Below the pieces are notes generated by a model. That model worked only from the letters and a program-made list of their open reading frames with translations. It ran no database searches and had not been told where the DNA came from. A DNA stretch of 64,000 nt from Callaeas wilsoni (Eukaryota > Chordata > Aves > Passeriformes > Callaeidae): the NCBI GenBank assembly GCA_013398955.1, contig VWPU01004999.1:43098-107097 (forward strand), read 5' to 3'. The translations under genes and the position numbers were made by a program. Below, piece after piece: positions 60,301-63,984 of the stretch; position 1 is the stretch's first letter; each line of letters begins with the position of its first letter.

Positions 60301-61604
60301 TGTCCCTGCAGGATACATGGACTTCCCAAAAGTTGGGGTAATGACCTTCTTGGCCTCGATATGCAGCACGAATCCCCTTTTGTCCTTCTGTCTGTGCAGT
60401 AGCAGTGGCATTCATGAAAGCATCTTGATTGTTGTTTTCCTTCCCCTCAGGGAATGCCTTTTTCTGTGTATGGCAACACCATAATTCCTCCCGTAGCCCC
60501 CATCACAGATGGTACTGGAGGCCCCATCTTTAACGGGCCTCATGCTGCTGACCCATCTTGGAACTCGCTGATAAAGATGGTTTCAAATTCCACAGAAAAC
60601 AACGGGCCTCAGACGGTAATTGTTCCATTTTTTTGCACTGTGTATTTTACCCAAAATATATCACGATTCCTACCTGTGCAGTTGTGCATTTGAGAACAGA
60701 AACGTTGGGGCAAAATTTCATAGTAAAAGCCAATTTATGTGTTGTTAGTTAAGCTTTCCCGCCCCAAGAAGGGAACACGCCAACAGGACCGCTGCTGGGC
60801 TCTGTAGTTTAGGATGTCCTGACTGTGTTAGGAGCACACGGAGGAAGGCCGTAAAGCAGCTCTTTAGGAAGGGAGTAAGTAGCTCTTCGCTGCTCTGATC
60901 TTGCCTGGCTTGTCCACTAAATATAATTTAGGCAGAGGGATTAATTCCCCTAAACCTCTTGTTCGTACTCAGGAGCTAATACCATAATGGAACATCAGCA
61001 GCTCTGGTTAGGTTATATCCTGCGATTATGTTTAATTAGACAGTGAGCTCTGCTATACTGTTACTAAATAAAGACGTTTCTGGGCTTAATTTGCTTGGGA
61101 ATGATCCAAACTGTGGGGTGCAGCTCCCAGCTCTGGTGGGCCATAGGTGTGAGGGAGAGGGGATTTGGCCAGAGTTCAGGCATTGCTCCGATGTGGCTTC
61201 TGATCTCTGCGAGGTGATTTCTGGTTTAATGAGGAAACTTTGCCCCTCAAAGAAAGCTTTGCTTGTTTAGACTTGGGATTCCCCAGAGCTTAAAGGTGTT
61301 AGGGGATAATGAGGTGGCAGAAATCAAGTTCTTGTTTGTCTGAACTTAAGGTCAAGAGGAGAGCAAGTCCCTTGCTCTGGGAGCTGGAGGGATTCGGAAC
61401 TGGGCTTGCGGATCGCTTGCTGCACACCCAGAGCCCTGTTAATTGTCCTGGTCGGGAAGAACCGTGGGCCCTGCAGTGTCCCTGTGAGCTGGGCCCCACT
61501 TGGAGCAGCCCAAAGCACGGCGTTAACGCAGCTTTCTCTTGCAGGTGTGGACTGGAACTTGGACACCTCACATGAACAGCGTGCATATGAACCAACTGGG
61601 CTGA
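27202..61604 (+). CDS. ANKRD17: ANKRD17 coding region, exons E2-E34 (ankyrin repeat / KH domain scaffold)
   Basis: Thirty-three exons join without a frame break into 2477 codons plus stop. All junctions are GT-AG except two GC-AG introns (after E19 and E24). The product has 15 ankyrin repeats (E4-E13), a coiled-coil and polyQ linker (E15), 10 further repeats (E17-E23), a Lys/Arg/Glu-rich helix with NLS-like basic runs (E25), a KH domain with GRGG loop (E27-E29) and a Ser/Thr/Pro-rich tail. This order is diagnostic of the MASK family. The linker, coiled coil and C-terminus VWTGTWTPHMNSVHMNQLG identify ANKRD17 rather than ANKHD1. Family knowledge: a large nuclear/cytoplasmic protein that binds RNA through KH, acts as a YAP cofactor, is a cyclin E/CDK2 substrate, and supports RIG-I-like and NOD2 signalling. 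Human ANKRD17 is about 2600 residues, so roughly 125 N-terminal residues from the long exon 1 are missing here. The next gene downstream looks like COX18 on the same strand, matching mammalian synteny. Confidence 0.96.
27943..28099 (+). CDS. ANKRD17: ANKRD17 exon E3
   Basis: Acceptor GGAATGGCAG, donor AA|GTAAGC, length 157. It encodes IGKLSTADGKAFADPEVL and an Ala-rich helix ending in ANAGQTDN, just before the first ankyrin repeat. The acceptor has a poor pyrimidine tract (TTGTGAATTGGAATGGCAG), which may make splicing enhancer-dependent. Confidence 0.94.
28100..29422 (+). other. ANKRD17: Intron 3
   Basis: About 1.3 kb. No coding exon, recognisable RNA gene or repeat body was seen. A GATGATGA motif near 28184 lacks a partner D box. 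Confidence 0.7.
29423..29570 (+). CDS. ANKRD17: ANKRD17 exon E4 (ankyrin repeats 1-2)
   Basis: Acceptor CTTGTTAG, donor CACAG|GTTGGT, length 148, ending in phase 0. It carries repeat 1 (SLAEACSEGDVNAVRKLL) and the first half of repeat 2 (SLLCLACSAGYYELAQ). Confidence 0.95.
29851..29998 (+). CDS. ANKRD17: ANKRD17 exon E5 (ankyrin repeats 2-3)
   Basis: Acceptor CTCTTGGCAG, donor CACAG|GTAAAG, length 148. It completes repeat 2 (VLLAMHANVEDRG) and encodes repeat 3 (TPLMAAANGGHVKIVKLLL). The AAANGGHV version is ANKRD17-like. Confidence 0.95.
29999..31081 (+). other. ANKRD17: Intron 5
   Basis: About 1.1 kb with no exon or repeat that I can support. Confidence 0.7.
31082..31315 (+). CDS. ANKRD17: ANKRD17 exon E6 (ankyrin repeats 4-6)
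   Basis: Acceptor CTCTGGCTCTAG, donor AAAG|GTACAG, length 234. It encodes repeat 4 (TALTYACAGGYVDVVKVLL), repeat 5 (TPLMEAGSAGHVEVARVLL) and the start of repeat 6 (SALTLACYK). It is more GC-rich than most exons here. Confidence 0.96.
31316..32172 (+). other. ANKRD17: Intron 6
   Basis: About 0.86 kb, with nothing recognisable besides splice signals. Confidence 0.7.
32173..32267 (+). CDS. ANKRD17: ANKRD17 exon E7 (ankyrin repeats 6-7)
   Basis: Acceptor CTCCACACAG, donor GCATG|GTAAGA, length 95. It encodes HLEMVRFLLEAGADQEHK and the start of repeat 7 (TALMEACM). Confidence 0.95.
32268..35604 (+). other. ANKRD17: Intron 7
   Basis: About 3.3 kb, the longest gap inside the first ankyrin cluster. 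I found no exon that would keep the repeat register and no recognisable repeat or RNA gene. Confidence 0.7.
35605..35842 (+). CDS. ANKRD17: ANKRD17 exon E8 (ankyrin repeats 7-9)
   Basis: Acceptor TTGTATTTCCAG, donor GCAAG|GTAACT, length 238. It completes repeat 7 (GHVEVARLLLDSGAQVNM), encodes repeat 8 (SPLTLAACGGHVELAALL) and most of repeat 9 (TPLMEAAREGHEEMVALLL). Confidence 0.96.
36019..36210 (+). CDS. ANKRD17: ANKRD17 exon E9 (ankyrin repeats 9-11)
   Basis: Acceptor TGTTGTTTGAAG has a weak pyrimidine tract; donor TGCAG|GTATGG, length 192. It encodes ANINAQTEETQE, repeat 10 (TALTLACCGGFLEVADFLI) and most of repeat 11. The intron before it is only 176 bp. Confidence 0.95.
36211..36558 (+). 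other. ANKRD17: Intron 9
   Basis: 348 bp. Nothing recognisable besides the splice signals. Confidence 0.7.
36559..36668 (+). CDS. ANKRD17: ANKRD17 exon E10 (ankyrin repeats 11-12)
   Basis: Acceptor CTGTTTCAG, donor ATCTG|GTAAGT, length 110. It encodes ANVHATTATG and repeat 12 (TALTYACENGHTDVADVLL), as in the mammalian protein. Confidence 0.96.
36669..37381 (+). other. ANKRD17: Intron 10
   Basis: About 0.7 kb; no features recognised. Confidence 0.7.
37382..37469 (+). CDS. ANKRD17: ANKRD17 exon E11 (ankyrin repeats 12-13)
   Basis: Acceptor TTATCTGCTCTAG, donor CAAAG|GTAAGA, length 88. It encodes EHESEGGRTPLMKAARAG, continuing with HVCTVQFLISKG. Confidence 0.95.
37470..38036 (+). other. ANKRD17: Intron 11
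   Basis: About 0.57 kb; no exon or repeat recognised. Confidence 0.7.
38037..38164 (+). CDS. ANKRD17: ANKRD17 exon E12 (ankyrin repeats 13-14)
   Basis: Acceptor CTGTTTTCGCAG, donor CAAG|GTTTGT (weaker than consensus at +3 to +5), length 128. It encodes ANVNRTTANNDHTVLSLACA and GGHLAVVELLLAHGADPTHR. Confidence 0.95.
38165..38507 (+). other. ANKRD17: Intron 12
   Basis: 343 bp. An 18-nt T run at 38330-38347 is the only notable element. Confidence 0.75.
38508..38651 (+). CDS. ANKRD17: ANKRD17 exon E13 (ankyrin repeat 15, end of cluster 1)
   Basis: Acceptor CCTCTTCAG, donor AACAGG|GTAAGA, length 144. It encodes DGSTMLIEAAKGGHTSVVCY and then LLDYPNNLLSAPPPDATQL, the exit from the first ankyrin solenoid into a Pro-rich linker. 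Confidence 0.94.
38652..39202 (+). other. ANKRD17: Intron 13
   Basis: About 0.55 kb; nothing recognised. Confidence 0.7.
39203..39305 (+). CDS. ANKRD17: ANKRD17 exon E14 (Pro-rich linker)
   Basis: Acceptor GACGTTTTAG, donor AAAG|GTCAGT, length 103. It encodes APRVPVQALPMVVPPQEPDK and PPANVATTLPIRNK, the ANKRD17-type linker that differs clearly from ANKHD1. Confidence 0.93.
39306..40823 (+). other. ANKRD17: Intron 14
   Basis: About 1.5 kb; no exon, repeat body or RNA gene recognised. Confidence 0.7.
40824..41579 (+). CDS. ANKRD17: ANKRD17 exon E15 (coiled coil, polyQ; cassette-compatible)
   Basis: Acceptor TTTTTCACACAG, donor GGCAG|GTGGGT, length 756 (252 codons), phase 1 at both ends, so skipping keeps the frame. 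It encodes a long heptad-rich helix starting around IVEEAQGKLTELEQRIKEAI and running through KKQKILEELQKVERELQLK. A seven-Gln run follows (CAG x5, CAA, CAG at 41186-41206). Then comes a Gln/Leu/Gly-rich segment ending SPAQTLNDTLDDIMA. As I recall, a human ANKRD17 isoform lacks about 251 residues, matching omission of this exon. Confidence 0.96.
41186..41206 (+). repeat. ANKRD17: CAG/CAA repeat (polyQ7) in exon E15
   Basis: Five CAG codons, one CAA and one CAG encode seven glutamines after a Gln-Leu pair. It is a short interrupted tract at the end of the coiled coil. Confidence 0.9.
41580..46883 (+). other. ANKRD17: Intron 15
   Basis: About 5.3 kb with no supportable exon. It contains a GT-rich run near 41653-41672, two adjacent perfect hairpins at 43530-43585 (separate entry), and G/T-rich simple sequence near 45410-45480. 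Confidence 0.7.
43530..43585. repeat. Two adjacent perfect hairpins
   Basis: Stem 1 is a 12-bp perfect inverted repeat, GTGCATCTCTGT (43530-43541) with ACAGAGATGCAC (43546-43557), around a 4-nt loop GCTT. Stem 2 follows almost at once: TTTTCAACT (43560-43568) pairs with AGTTGAAAA (43577-43585) around an 8-nt loop. No known RNA family was recognised. Confidence 0.8.
46884..47032 (+). CDS. ANKRD17: ANKRD17 exon E16 (linker before second ankyrin cluster)
   Basis: Acceptor GTCCAACAG, donor CCCAG|GTGAGC, length 149. It encodes AVSGRASAMSNTPTHSIAT and ends in YPAIDIDAQ. The acceptor is a tandem CAGCAG: using the second AG (exon start 46887) removes a single Ala codon. Confidence 0.94.
47033..48118 (+). 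other. ANKRD17: Intron 16
   Basis: About 1.1 kb; no features recognised. Confidence 0.7.
48119..48230 (+). CDS. ANKRD17: ANKRD17 exon E17 (ankyrin repeat 16)
   Basis: Acceptor GTTTGGTTTAG, donor AAAG|GTGGGT, length 112. It encodes TESNHDTALTLACAGGHEEL and VQTLLERGANIEHRDKK, the start of the second ankyrin solenoid. The LLERGA variant is ANKRD17-like. Confidence 0.96.
48392..48537 (+). CDS. ANKRD17: ANKRD17 exon E18 (ankyrin repeats 17-18)
   Basis: Acceptor TTCTGTTTCAG, donor AAGAG|GTGAAG, length 146. It encodes FTPLILAATAGHVGVVEILL and the first half of repeat 18 (TPLSLACSGGRQE). Confidence 0.95.
48538..49546 (+). other. ANKRD17: Intron 18
   Basis: About 1.0 kb; no features recognised. Confidence 0.7.
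49547..49689 (+). CDS. ANKRD17: ANKRD17 exon E19 (ankyrin repeats 18-19), GC donor
   Basis: Acceptor AAACACTGCAG, length 143. It encodes VVELLLARGANKEHRNVSDY and TPLSLAASGGYVNIIKILL, ending AEINS plus two bases. The coding sequence stops at TTCCAG and the intron starts GCAAGT. Joining AG to the A of E20 gives Arg, as expected from the family. This is a GC-AG intron, and no nearby GT keeps the frame. Confidence 0.95.
49690..50118 (+). other. ANKRD17: Intron 19 (GC-AG)
   Basis: 429 bp, beginning GCAAGTTCCC and ending TCTCTTTCAG. Apart from the C at +2, the donor CAG|GCAAGT matches U1 consensus perfectly, as is typical of functional GC donors. Confidence 0.93.
50119..50332 (+). CDS. ANKRD17: ANKRD17 exon E20 (ankyrin repeats 19-21)
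   Basis: Acceptor TCTCTTTCAG, donor CCAAG|GTAAAG, length 214. It encodes TGSKLGISPLMLAAMNGH, then repeat 20 (DMGSDINAQIETNRN) and repeat 21 (TALTLACFQGRTEVVSLLL). Confidence 0.96.
50333..50696 (+). other. ANKRD17: Intron 20
   Basis: 364 bp; nothing recognised besides a short C-rich run near the acceptor. Confidence 0.7.
50697..50872 (+). CDS. ANKRD17: ANKRD17 exon E21 (ankyrin repeats 22-23)
   Basis: Acceptor GCTTGTCCCAG, donor AGCAG|GTACTG, length 176. It encodes TGLTPLMEAASGGYAEVGKV, then DVNAPPVPSSRDTALTIAAD. Confidence 0.96.
51120..51282 (+). CDS. ANKRD17: ANKRD17 exon E22 (ankyrin repeats 23-25)
   Basis: Acceptor TTGGTTTTGTAG, donor GAAAG|GTAGAA, length 163. It encodes GAHIDVRNKKGNTPLWLAA, repeat 24 (HLDVVQLLVQAGADVDAA) and the start of repeat 25 (ITPLMAAFRK). 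Confidence 0.96.
51283..52037 (+). other. ANKRD17: Intron 22
   Basis: About 0.75 kb; no features recognised. Confidence 0.7.
52038..52133 (+). CDS. ANKRD17: ANKRD17 exon E23 (end of ankyrin cluster 2)
   Basis: Acceptor TTGTTTTGCAG, donor ATAAG|GTAAGA, length 96, phase 0 at both ends. It encodes GHVKVVRYLVKEVNQFPSDS, continuing with ECMRYIATITDK. Confidence 0.95.
52330..52446 (+). CDS. ANKRD17: ANKRD17 exon E24, GC donor
   Basis: Acceptor TTGTCATTTCAG, length 117, phase 0 at both ends. It encodes EMLKKCHLCMESIVQAKDRQ, continuing AAEANKNASILLEELDLEK. The exon ends GAGAAG and the intron begins GCAAGT: a second GC-AG intron in this gene. The next GT (52451-52452) would break the frame. Confidence 0.94.
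52447..52952 (+). other. ANKRD17: Intron 24 (GC-AG)
   Basis: 506 bp, beginning GCAAGTGG after AAG and ending CTTGCTTTGTAG. No other feature recognised. Confidence 0.92.
52953..53124 (+). CDS. ANKRD17: ANKRD17 exon E25 (basic charged helix / NLS-like)
   Basis: Acceptor CTTTGTAG, donor GAAG|GTGATT, length 172. It encodes LREESRRLALAAKREKRKEK, RRKKKEEQRRKLEEIEAK and NKENFELQAAQEKEKLKAE. This is a single highly charged helix containing clustered basic residues that fit a nuclear localisation signal. Confidence 0.95.
53357..53804 (+). CDS. ANKRD17: ANKRD17 exon E26 (Ser/Thr-rich linker)
   Basis: Acceptor TCTTCCATCAG, donor CAA|GTAAGT, length 448. It encodes the family-conserved PPSATTTTTIGISATWTTL, a basic patch (KRKNRKNK), DNVQIIFDDQLPISYSQPEK and a Ser-rich acidic run. 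The intron that follows is only 87 bp and opens with an in-frame TAA, so its retention would truncate the protein before the KH domain. Confidence 0.95.
53892..54047 (+). CDS. ANKRD17: ANKRD17 exon E27 (KH domain entry)
   Basis: Acceptor CTTTTGCAG, donor AGGAG|GTAAGC, length 156. It encodes LSEVINEVTSNSLSTCTKS, then SPKRGQKREEGWKEVVRR, the conserved lead-in to the KH domain. Confidence 0.95.
54259..54408 (+). CDS. ANKRD17: ANKRD17 exon E28 (KH domain core)
   Basis: Acceptor TTTTTAATATAG, donor ATAAG|GTGAGC, length 150. It encodes SKKVSVPSTVISRVIGRGG with the KH GxxG loop (GRGG), then CNINAIRECTGAHIDIDKQK and DKTGDRIITIR. The residue in IRE-C-TG is Cys; I recall Phe in the human protein. Confidence 0.96.
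54409..54880 (+). other. ANKRD17: Intron 28
   Basis: 472 bp; no features recognised. Confidence 0.7.
54881..56529 (+). CDS. ANKRD17: ANKRD17 exon E29 (KH domain end and Ser/Thr/Pro-rich tail)
   Basis: Acceptor CCTTTTTGTAG, donor CCTCAG|GTAAGT, length 1649, the largest exon. It completes the KH fold (GGTESTRQATQLINALIKD). It then encodes a low-complexity tail with islands conserved in the family: NNVRPGFQVSLPLAYPPPQF, LPMTHFGGTFPPAQSTWGPF, SVRRQLFVTVVKTSNATT, HIKRPHSVPSSVQLPSTL and FGPFSTLFENSPTSAHAFWG. The section around 55680-56080 is the most diverged from mammals as I recall them. It is rich in CpG codons relative to other exons. Confidence 0.97.
56530..57487 (+). other. ANKRD17: Intron 29
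   Basis: About 0.96 kb; no features recognised. Confidence 0.7.
57488..57685 (+). CDS. ANKRD17: ANKRD17 exon E30
   Basis: Acceptor TTCCTCTTGTAG, donor AATG|GTGAGT, length 198. It encodes IVSMDSPYASVTPSSTHLG, GGAPAAANFNRQHFSPLSLL and PPCSSASN. The FNRQHFSP element is shared with ANKHD1. Confidence 0.95.
57686..58281 (+). other. ANKRD17: Intron 30
   Basis: About 0.6 kb; no features recognised. Confidence 0.7.
58282..58530 (+). CDS. ANKRD17: ANKRD17 exon E31
   Basis: Acceptor CTCTCCTTGCAG, donor TCAAG|GTATGT, length 249. It encodes SAVSLGSEKPSNVSQDRKV, VPIGTERSARIRQTGTSTPS and VGHSGIWSFEGIGG, all conserved in the family tail. Confidence 0.95.
58531..60161 (+). other. ANKRD17: Intron 31
   Basis: About 1.6 kb. 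It contains a diverged CR1 fragment (separate entry) and nothing else recognised. Confidence 0.7.
59218..59410 (-). mobile_element. Diverged CR1 LINE fragment
   Basis: The order of GGACCTCTGG, CACAAAACGGGG, TTGCTCAAGG, then GCAAGGATGGGAACTGCTCT and CAATCTGTTCTGCCCCTTGA follows the reverse complement of the CR1 3' region. Divergence is high, so boundaries are approximate. Confidence 0.65.
60162..60337 (+). CDS. ANKRD17: ANKRD17 exon E32
   Basis: Acceptor TGTGCTGTCAG, donor TTGGG|GTAATG, length 176. It encodes DKVDWCHSGMGSHMIHRPMS, DPGVFSHQAMERDSTGIVT and YMDFPKVG. The following intron is 113 bp and has no stop in this frame. Confidence 0.95.
60451..60615 (+). CDS. ANKRD17: ANKRD17 exon E33
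   Basis: Acceptor TTCCCCTCAG, donor AGACG|GTAATT, length 165, phase 0 at both ends. It encodes GMPFSVYGNTIIPPVAPITD, GTGGPIFNGPHAADPSWNSL and IKMVSNSTENNGPQT. Confidence 0.95.
60616..61544 (+). other. ANKRD17: Intron 33
   Basis: About 0.93 kb; no features recognised. Confidence 0.7.
61545..61604 (+). CDS. ANKRD17: ANKRD17 terminal coding exon E34
   Basis: Acceptor GCTTTCTCTTGCAG. Nineteen codons read VWTGTWTPHMNSVHMNQLG, then TGA at 61602-61604. This C-terminus is close to human ANKRD17 and distinct from ANKHD1, and fixes the identity of the gene. Confidence 0.97.
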   Translation: MWTGTWTPHMNSVHMNQLG

Positions 61605-61828
61605 GTGGGATCAACGTGCTGGCCTTGAGGTTCCTTTTTTTGCAGAGGAAACCACAATTGGCAGAAACAGTTTATGTGCTCCCAGATCATTCTACTGATG
61701 TGCTTGACTGAAGTGTGTAGGCTTTTTGCAGAAGAACTTACTAACTGACCTTTTTCTGTGAACATTGTGACCGCCCATTCCCCACCATCATATGTTTCAA
61801 CTTAGTTAGACTTTCTTCTTTCCTTTCC

Positions 61829-61833
<5 letters not shown>

Positions 61834-61871
<38 letters not shown>
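61834..61871. repeat. T38 homopolymer in the ANKRD17 3'UTR
   Basis: Thirty-eight consecutive T residues preceded by a C/T-rich run (61811-61833). It would be a U38 tract in the mRNA. It could be the remnant of a retroposed poly(A) inserted antisense, although no retroposon body is visible next to it. The exact length is prone to sequencing error. Confidence 0.85.
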
Positions 61872-61872
<1 letters not shown>

Positions 61873-61993
61873 ACATAACTTTCTGTTGAAGCTGTTCTTT
61901 GGCTGGTTGGTTTTAGTACTGTAAACTGCTTCTGAGCAAACACAGAAATTTAGCAAAATTATGTAAACTTGATCCTGAAGTTTTAGAATGGCA

Positions 61994-61999
61994 AATAAA
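61994..61999 (+). terminator. ANKRD17: Poly(A) signal AATAAA (proximal)
   Basis: Canonical hexamer 390 nt after the stop codon, followed by a TGTA motif. It is the first candidate 3' end. Confidence 0.55.
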
Positions 62000-62139
62000 T
62001 GTACAATTGTTTACATAACAAATGGCTAAGCAGAAAGTAAATTTCAATATGTCAGTTATAGAGGCTCTACTTTATGTAGACTTAAATTAATGTGAGATAT
62101 GTACCTTCATATTCAGAAATCTGGATGTTTCCTTCATAC

Positions 62140-62145
62140 ATTAAA
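62140..62145 (+). terminator. ANKRD17: Poly(A) signal ATTAAA
   Basis: Common variant hexamer with a G/T-rich downstream stretch 65-90 nt later. It competes with the proximal AATAAA. Confidence 0.5.
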
Positions 62146-62195
62146 CTATTAATAAGCATAACTTTTCTACTTGTGTAATTTAAGTTATAAAAACA

Positions 62196-63397
62196 CCCCA
62201 GGCATTGTCAGAGGGTGTTTTCCAAATGTGTGTTGGATTTTTTTGAGAATACATACATTCTCTATTTGACATTTGAGGAGAGCTTCCTGCCGAAGGCTCC
62301 AAAGGCAGGTCTGTTCCAGAATAAGCCCCATGAAGGTTTATTTGGAAAAGTCCTAGTTGGAATTCTCGTATGCATTGTCAGGAGCTGTCACCTGTCGGCA
62401 GCACTAGCAACAGATGAAGGGAGGTAGGTCCTGTGAGGCCAGGCTGGGTGAGCAGTGACACAGACTCAGTCAGGATCCCTGTACAGTTCCCTTACAGAGC
62501 ATTTAAAGGAGATCTGCAACTCACATTTAGGAAGTAGTATTTGGTATTATTATGGTTCCTCCTTCGAAAACCAGGAAAACACCTCAGCTGGACACAGAAA
62601 CTACTGCCTTTTAACTACTGTGGTATTTGAGGTGTCCACAAACGTTTTGCATATCCAAGGCCATATACCTGCCCTTAGGTGCTGCTCTGAATAAAAGCAA
62701 GCTCCTTTTTCCAGCTGTCTGATCACCTGAAATACATCCTGTGGACATCTGGCGGTAGCAAAATGGATCCCAAAAGTGAGGAACTGCTCAGAAAAAGGAT
62801 TGAAACTCCATCTCACACCTTACCATGGTGTGGGTGAGTGCCCTTCCCCTCTGCTTCAATCATTTGCTGCAGGCTTTAGTGCCGTTCAGGGTTATTAATT
62901 ATTAATCCCACTGAGAAACAGTGCTCAGTATTTATTACAGCCGTGAATTCCAGAGTGTTTTGTTGACCTGACAGTTTAATCCATGCCTGGGGCAGTGACA
63001 GGCTTTGATGCCACCACTGTGGCAGTGGGCTGGGCACGGGAGATCCTGAGTGGGGAGAATTGGACCATTTTTATTCCCAGATCTTTTCCTTCCCCCCTCC
63101 CCTCCCGCAATGTAGTGCTTTTTATTCACCCAATAAACCGAGGAATGTGCTCTTTTGGGAGCAGGCAGGTGCTCTTTATTTGGGAAAAGGGAACAGAACC
63201 AGGGCTAGGACGAACATGGAGAGGAAGAGAACACGGTGCAGGGTGTGTATGGTCTAAGGGGTATTTTGACCTCCTTGCCACAGAAGGGGTAAGGAGACAC
63301 AGTTCAGAACCTGTCTGGGCAGGAGCACGCTACTAATGTGAATGTGGAATGATCAACTGCTTGTTAATGATCACTTGCTCTTGAATATAATTTTCAG
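62196..63397. other. Intergenic DNA between ANKRD17 and the downstream gene
   Basis: No exon, RNA gene or repeat body was recognised. It is a short spacer between two genes on the same strand. Confidence 0.6.
62690..62695 (+). terminator. Possible distal poly(A) signal AATAAA
   Basis: Canonical hexamer about 1.1 kb after the stop codon. It would give a longer 3'UTR if the proximal sites are bypassed; there is no independent support. Confidence 0.3.
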
Positions 63398-63768
63398 GCT
63401 GAGAGAGTTGGGGCTGTTCAGCCTGGAGAAGAGAAGGTTGTGTGGGTTCCTCGTAGCAACCTTCCAGTGTGTGAAGTGGCCTACAAGTAAGCCCAAGGGA
63501 GACTCCTTGTCGTAGGACAAGGAGTAATGGGTACGAGTGGAAAAAGGGGAATTTTAGGCTAGATATTGGGAATAAATATTTACTGGAAGAGGGGTGAGAC
63601 GCTGCCCCAACCCTGGTGGGACTCAAAGCCAGTTTGGGTAAGACCGTGAACCTTCCCGAGGTGTTCGGACAACACTGCCAGGCCTGTGGTGCGATCCTTG
63701 GGGATGCCCTGTGCAGAGCCCTGGTGCTCGTGGTTCCCTCCCACCTCGGCACGTTCTGCGGTGTGGGT
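63398..63768 (+). mobile_element. CR1 LINE fragment next to the downstream promoter
   Basis: It reads CTGAGAGAGTTGGGGCTGTT, then CAGCCTGGAGAAGAGAAGG, then the segments GATATTGGGAATAAATATTT and GAGGTGTTCGG. It ends with a tail-like part (CCTTGGGGATGCCCTGTGCA through GGCACGTTCTGCG). The order matches the CR1 3' half in sense orientation. It abuts the CpG island directly. Confidence 0.8.
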
Positions 63769-63952
63769 GGGAGCTGTCCCTGCCCTTGGCAGGAGAGGAG
63801 GGCGCTGGCAATGTCCTAAGCTCCGTCCCAGCCCCGCGGCCGTCGGGTTTCGGTCCAGTGCGCCTACGGGACTGAGCCGCTGCCTTGCCCTCTCTGCCCT
63901 TCCCGTGGCGGCCGCGGGGCGGCGCGCTGCTGCGGGGCGCGGGCCGCGGGCC

Positions 63953-63962
63953 GCGCATGCGC
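63953..63962. promoter_or_regulatory. Palindromic NRF-1 site GCGCATGCGC
   Basis: The 10-bp sequence is the exact palindromic consensus for nuclear respiratory factor 1, lying 22 bp upstream of the ATG at 63985. NRF-1 activates many nuclear genes for mitochondrial proteins, which fits a COX assembly factor. Confidence 0.7.
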
Positions 63963-63984
63963 CCCACGGCAGGGAGCCGTCGGC

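Larger units (their letters stand above)
61605..62195 (+). other. ANKRD17: ANKRD17 3'UTR (end approximate)
   Basis: AT-rich sequence after the stop codon. AATAAA at 61994-61999 is followed by TGTA but has no clear GU-rich downstream element. ATTAAA at 62140-62145 is followed by a G/T-rich stretch at about 62208-62235, which makes cleavage near 62160-62200 plausible. A further AATAAA at 62690-62695 could serve a longer form. The U38 tract lies within this region. Confidence 0.65.

Noticed and set aside
27202..61604. ANKHD1 as an alternative identity
   Set aside because: The exon-2 residues, the full coiled-coil exon, the LLERGA and AAANGGHV variants and the C-terminus all fit ANKRD17, not ANKHD1, as I recall both proteins.
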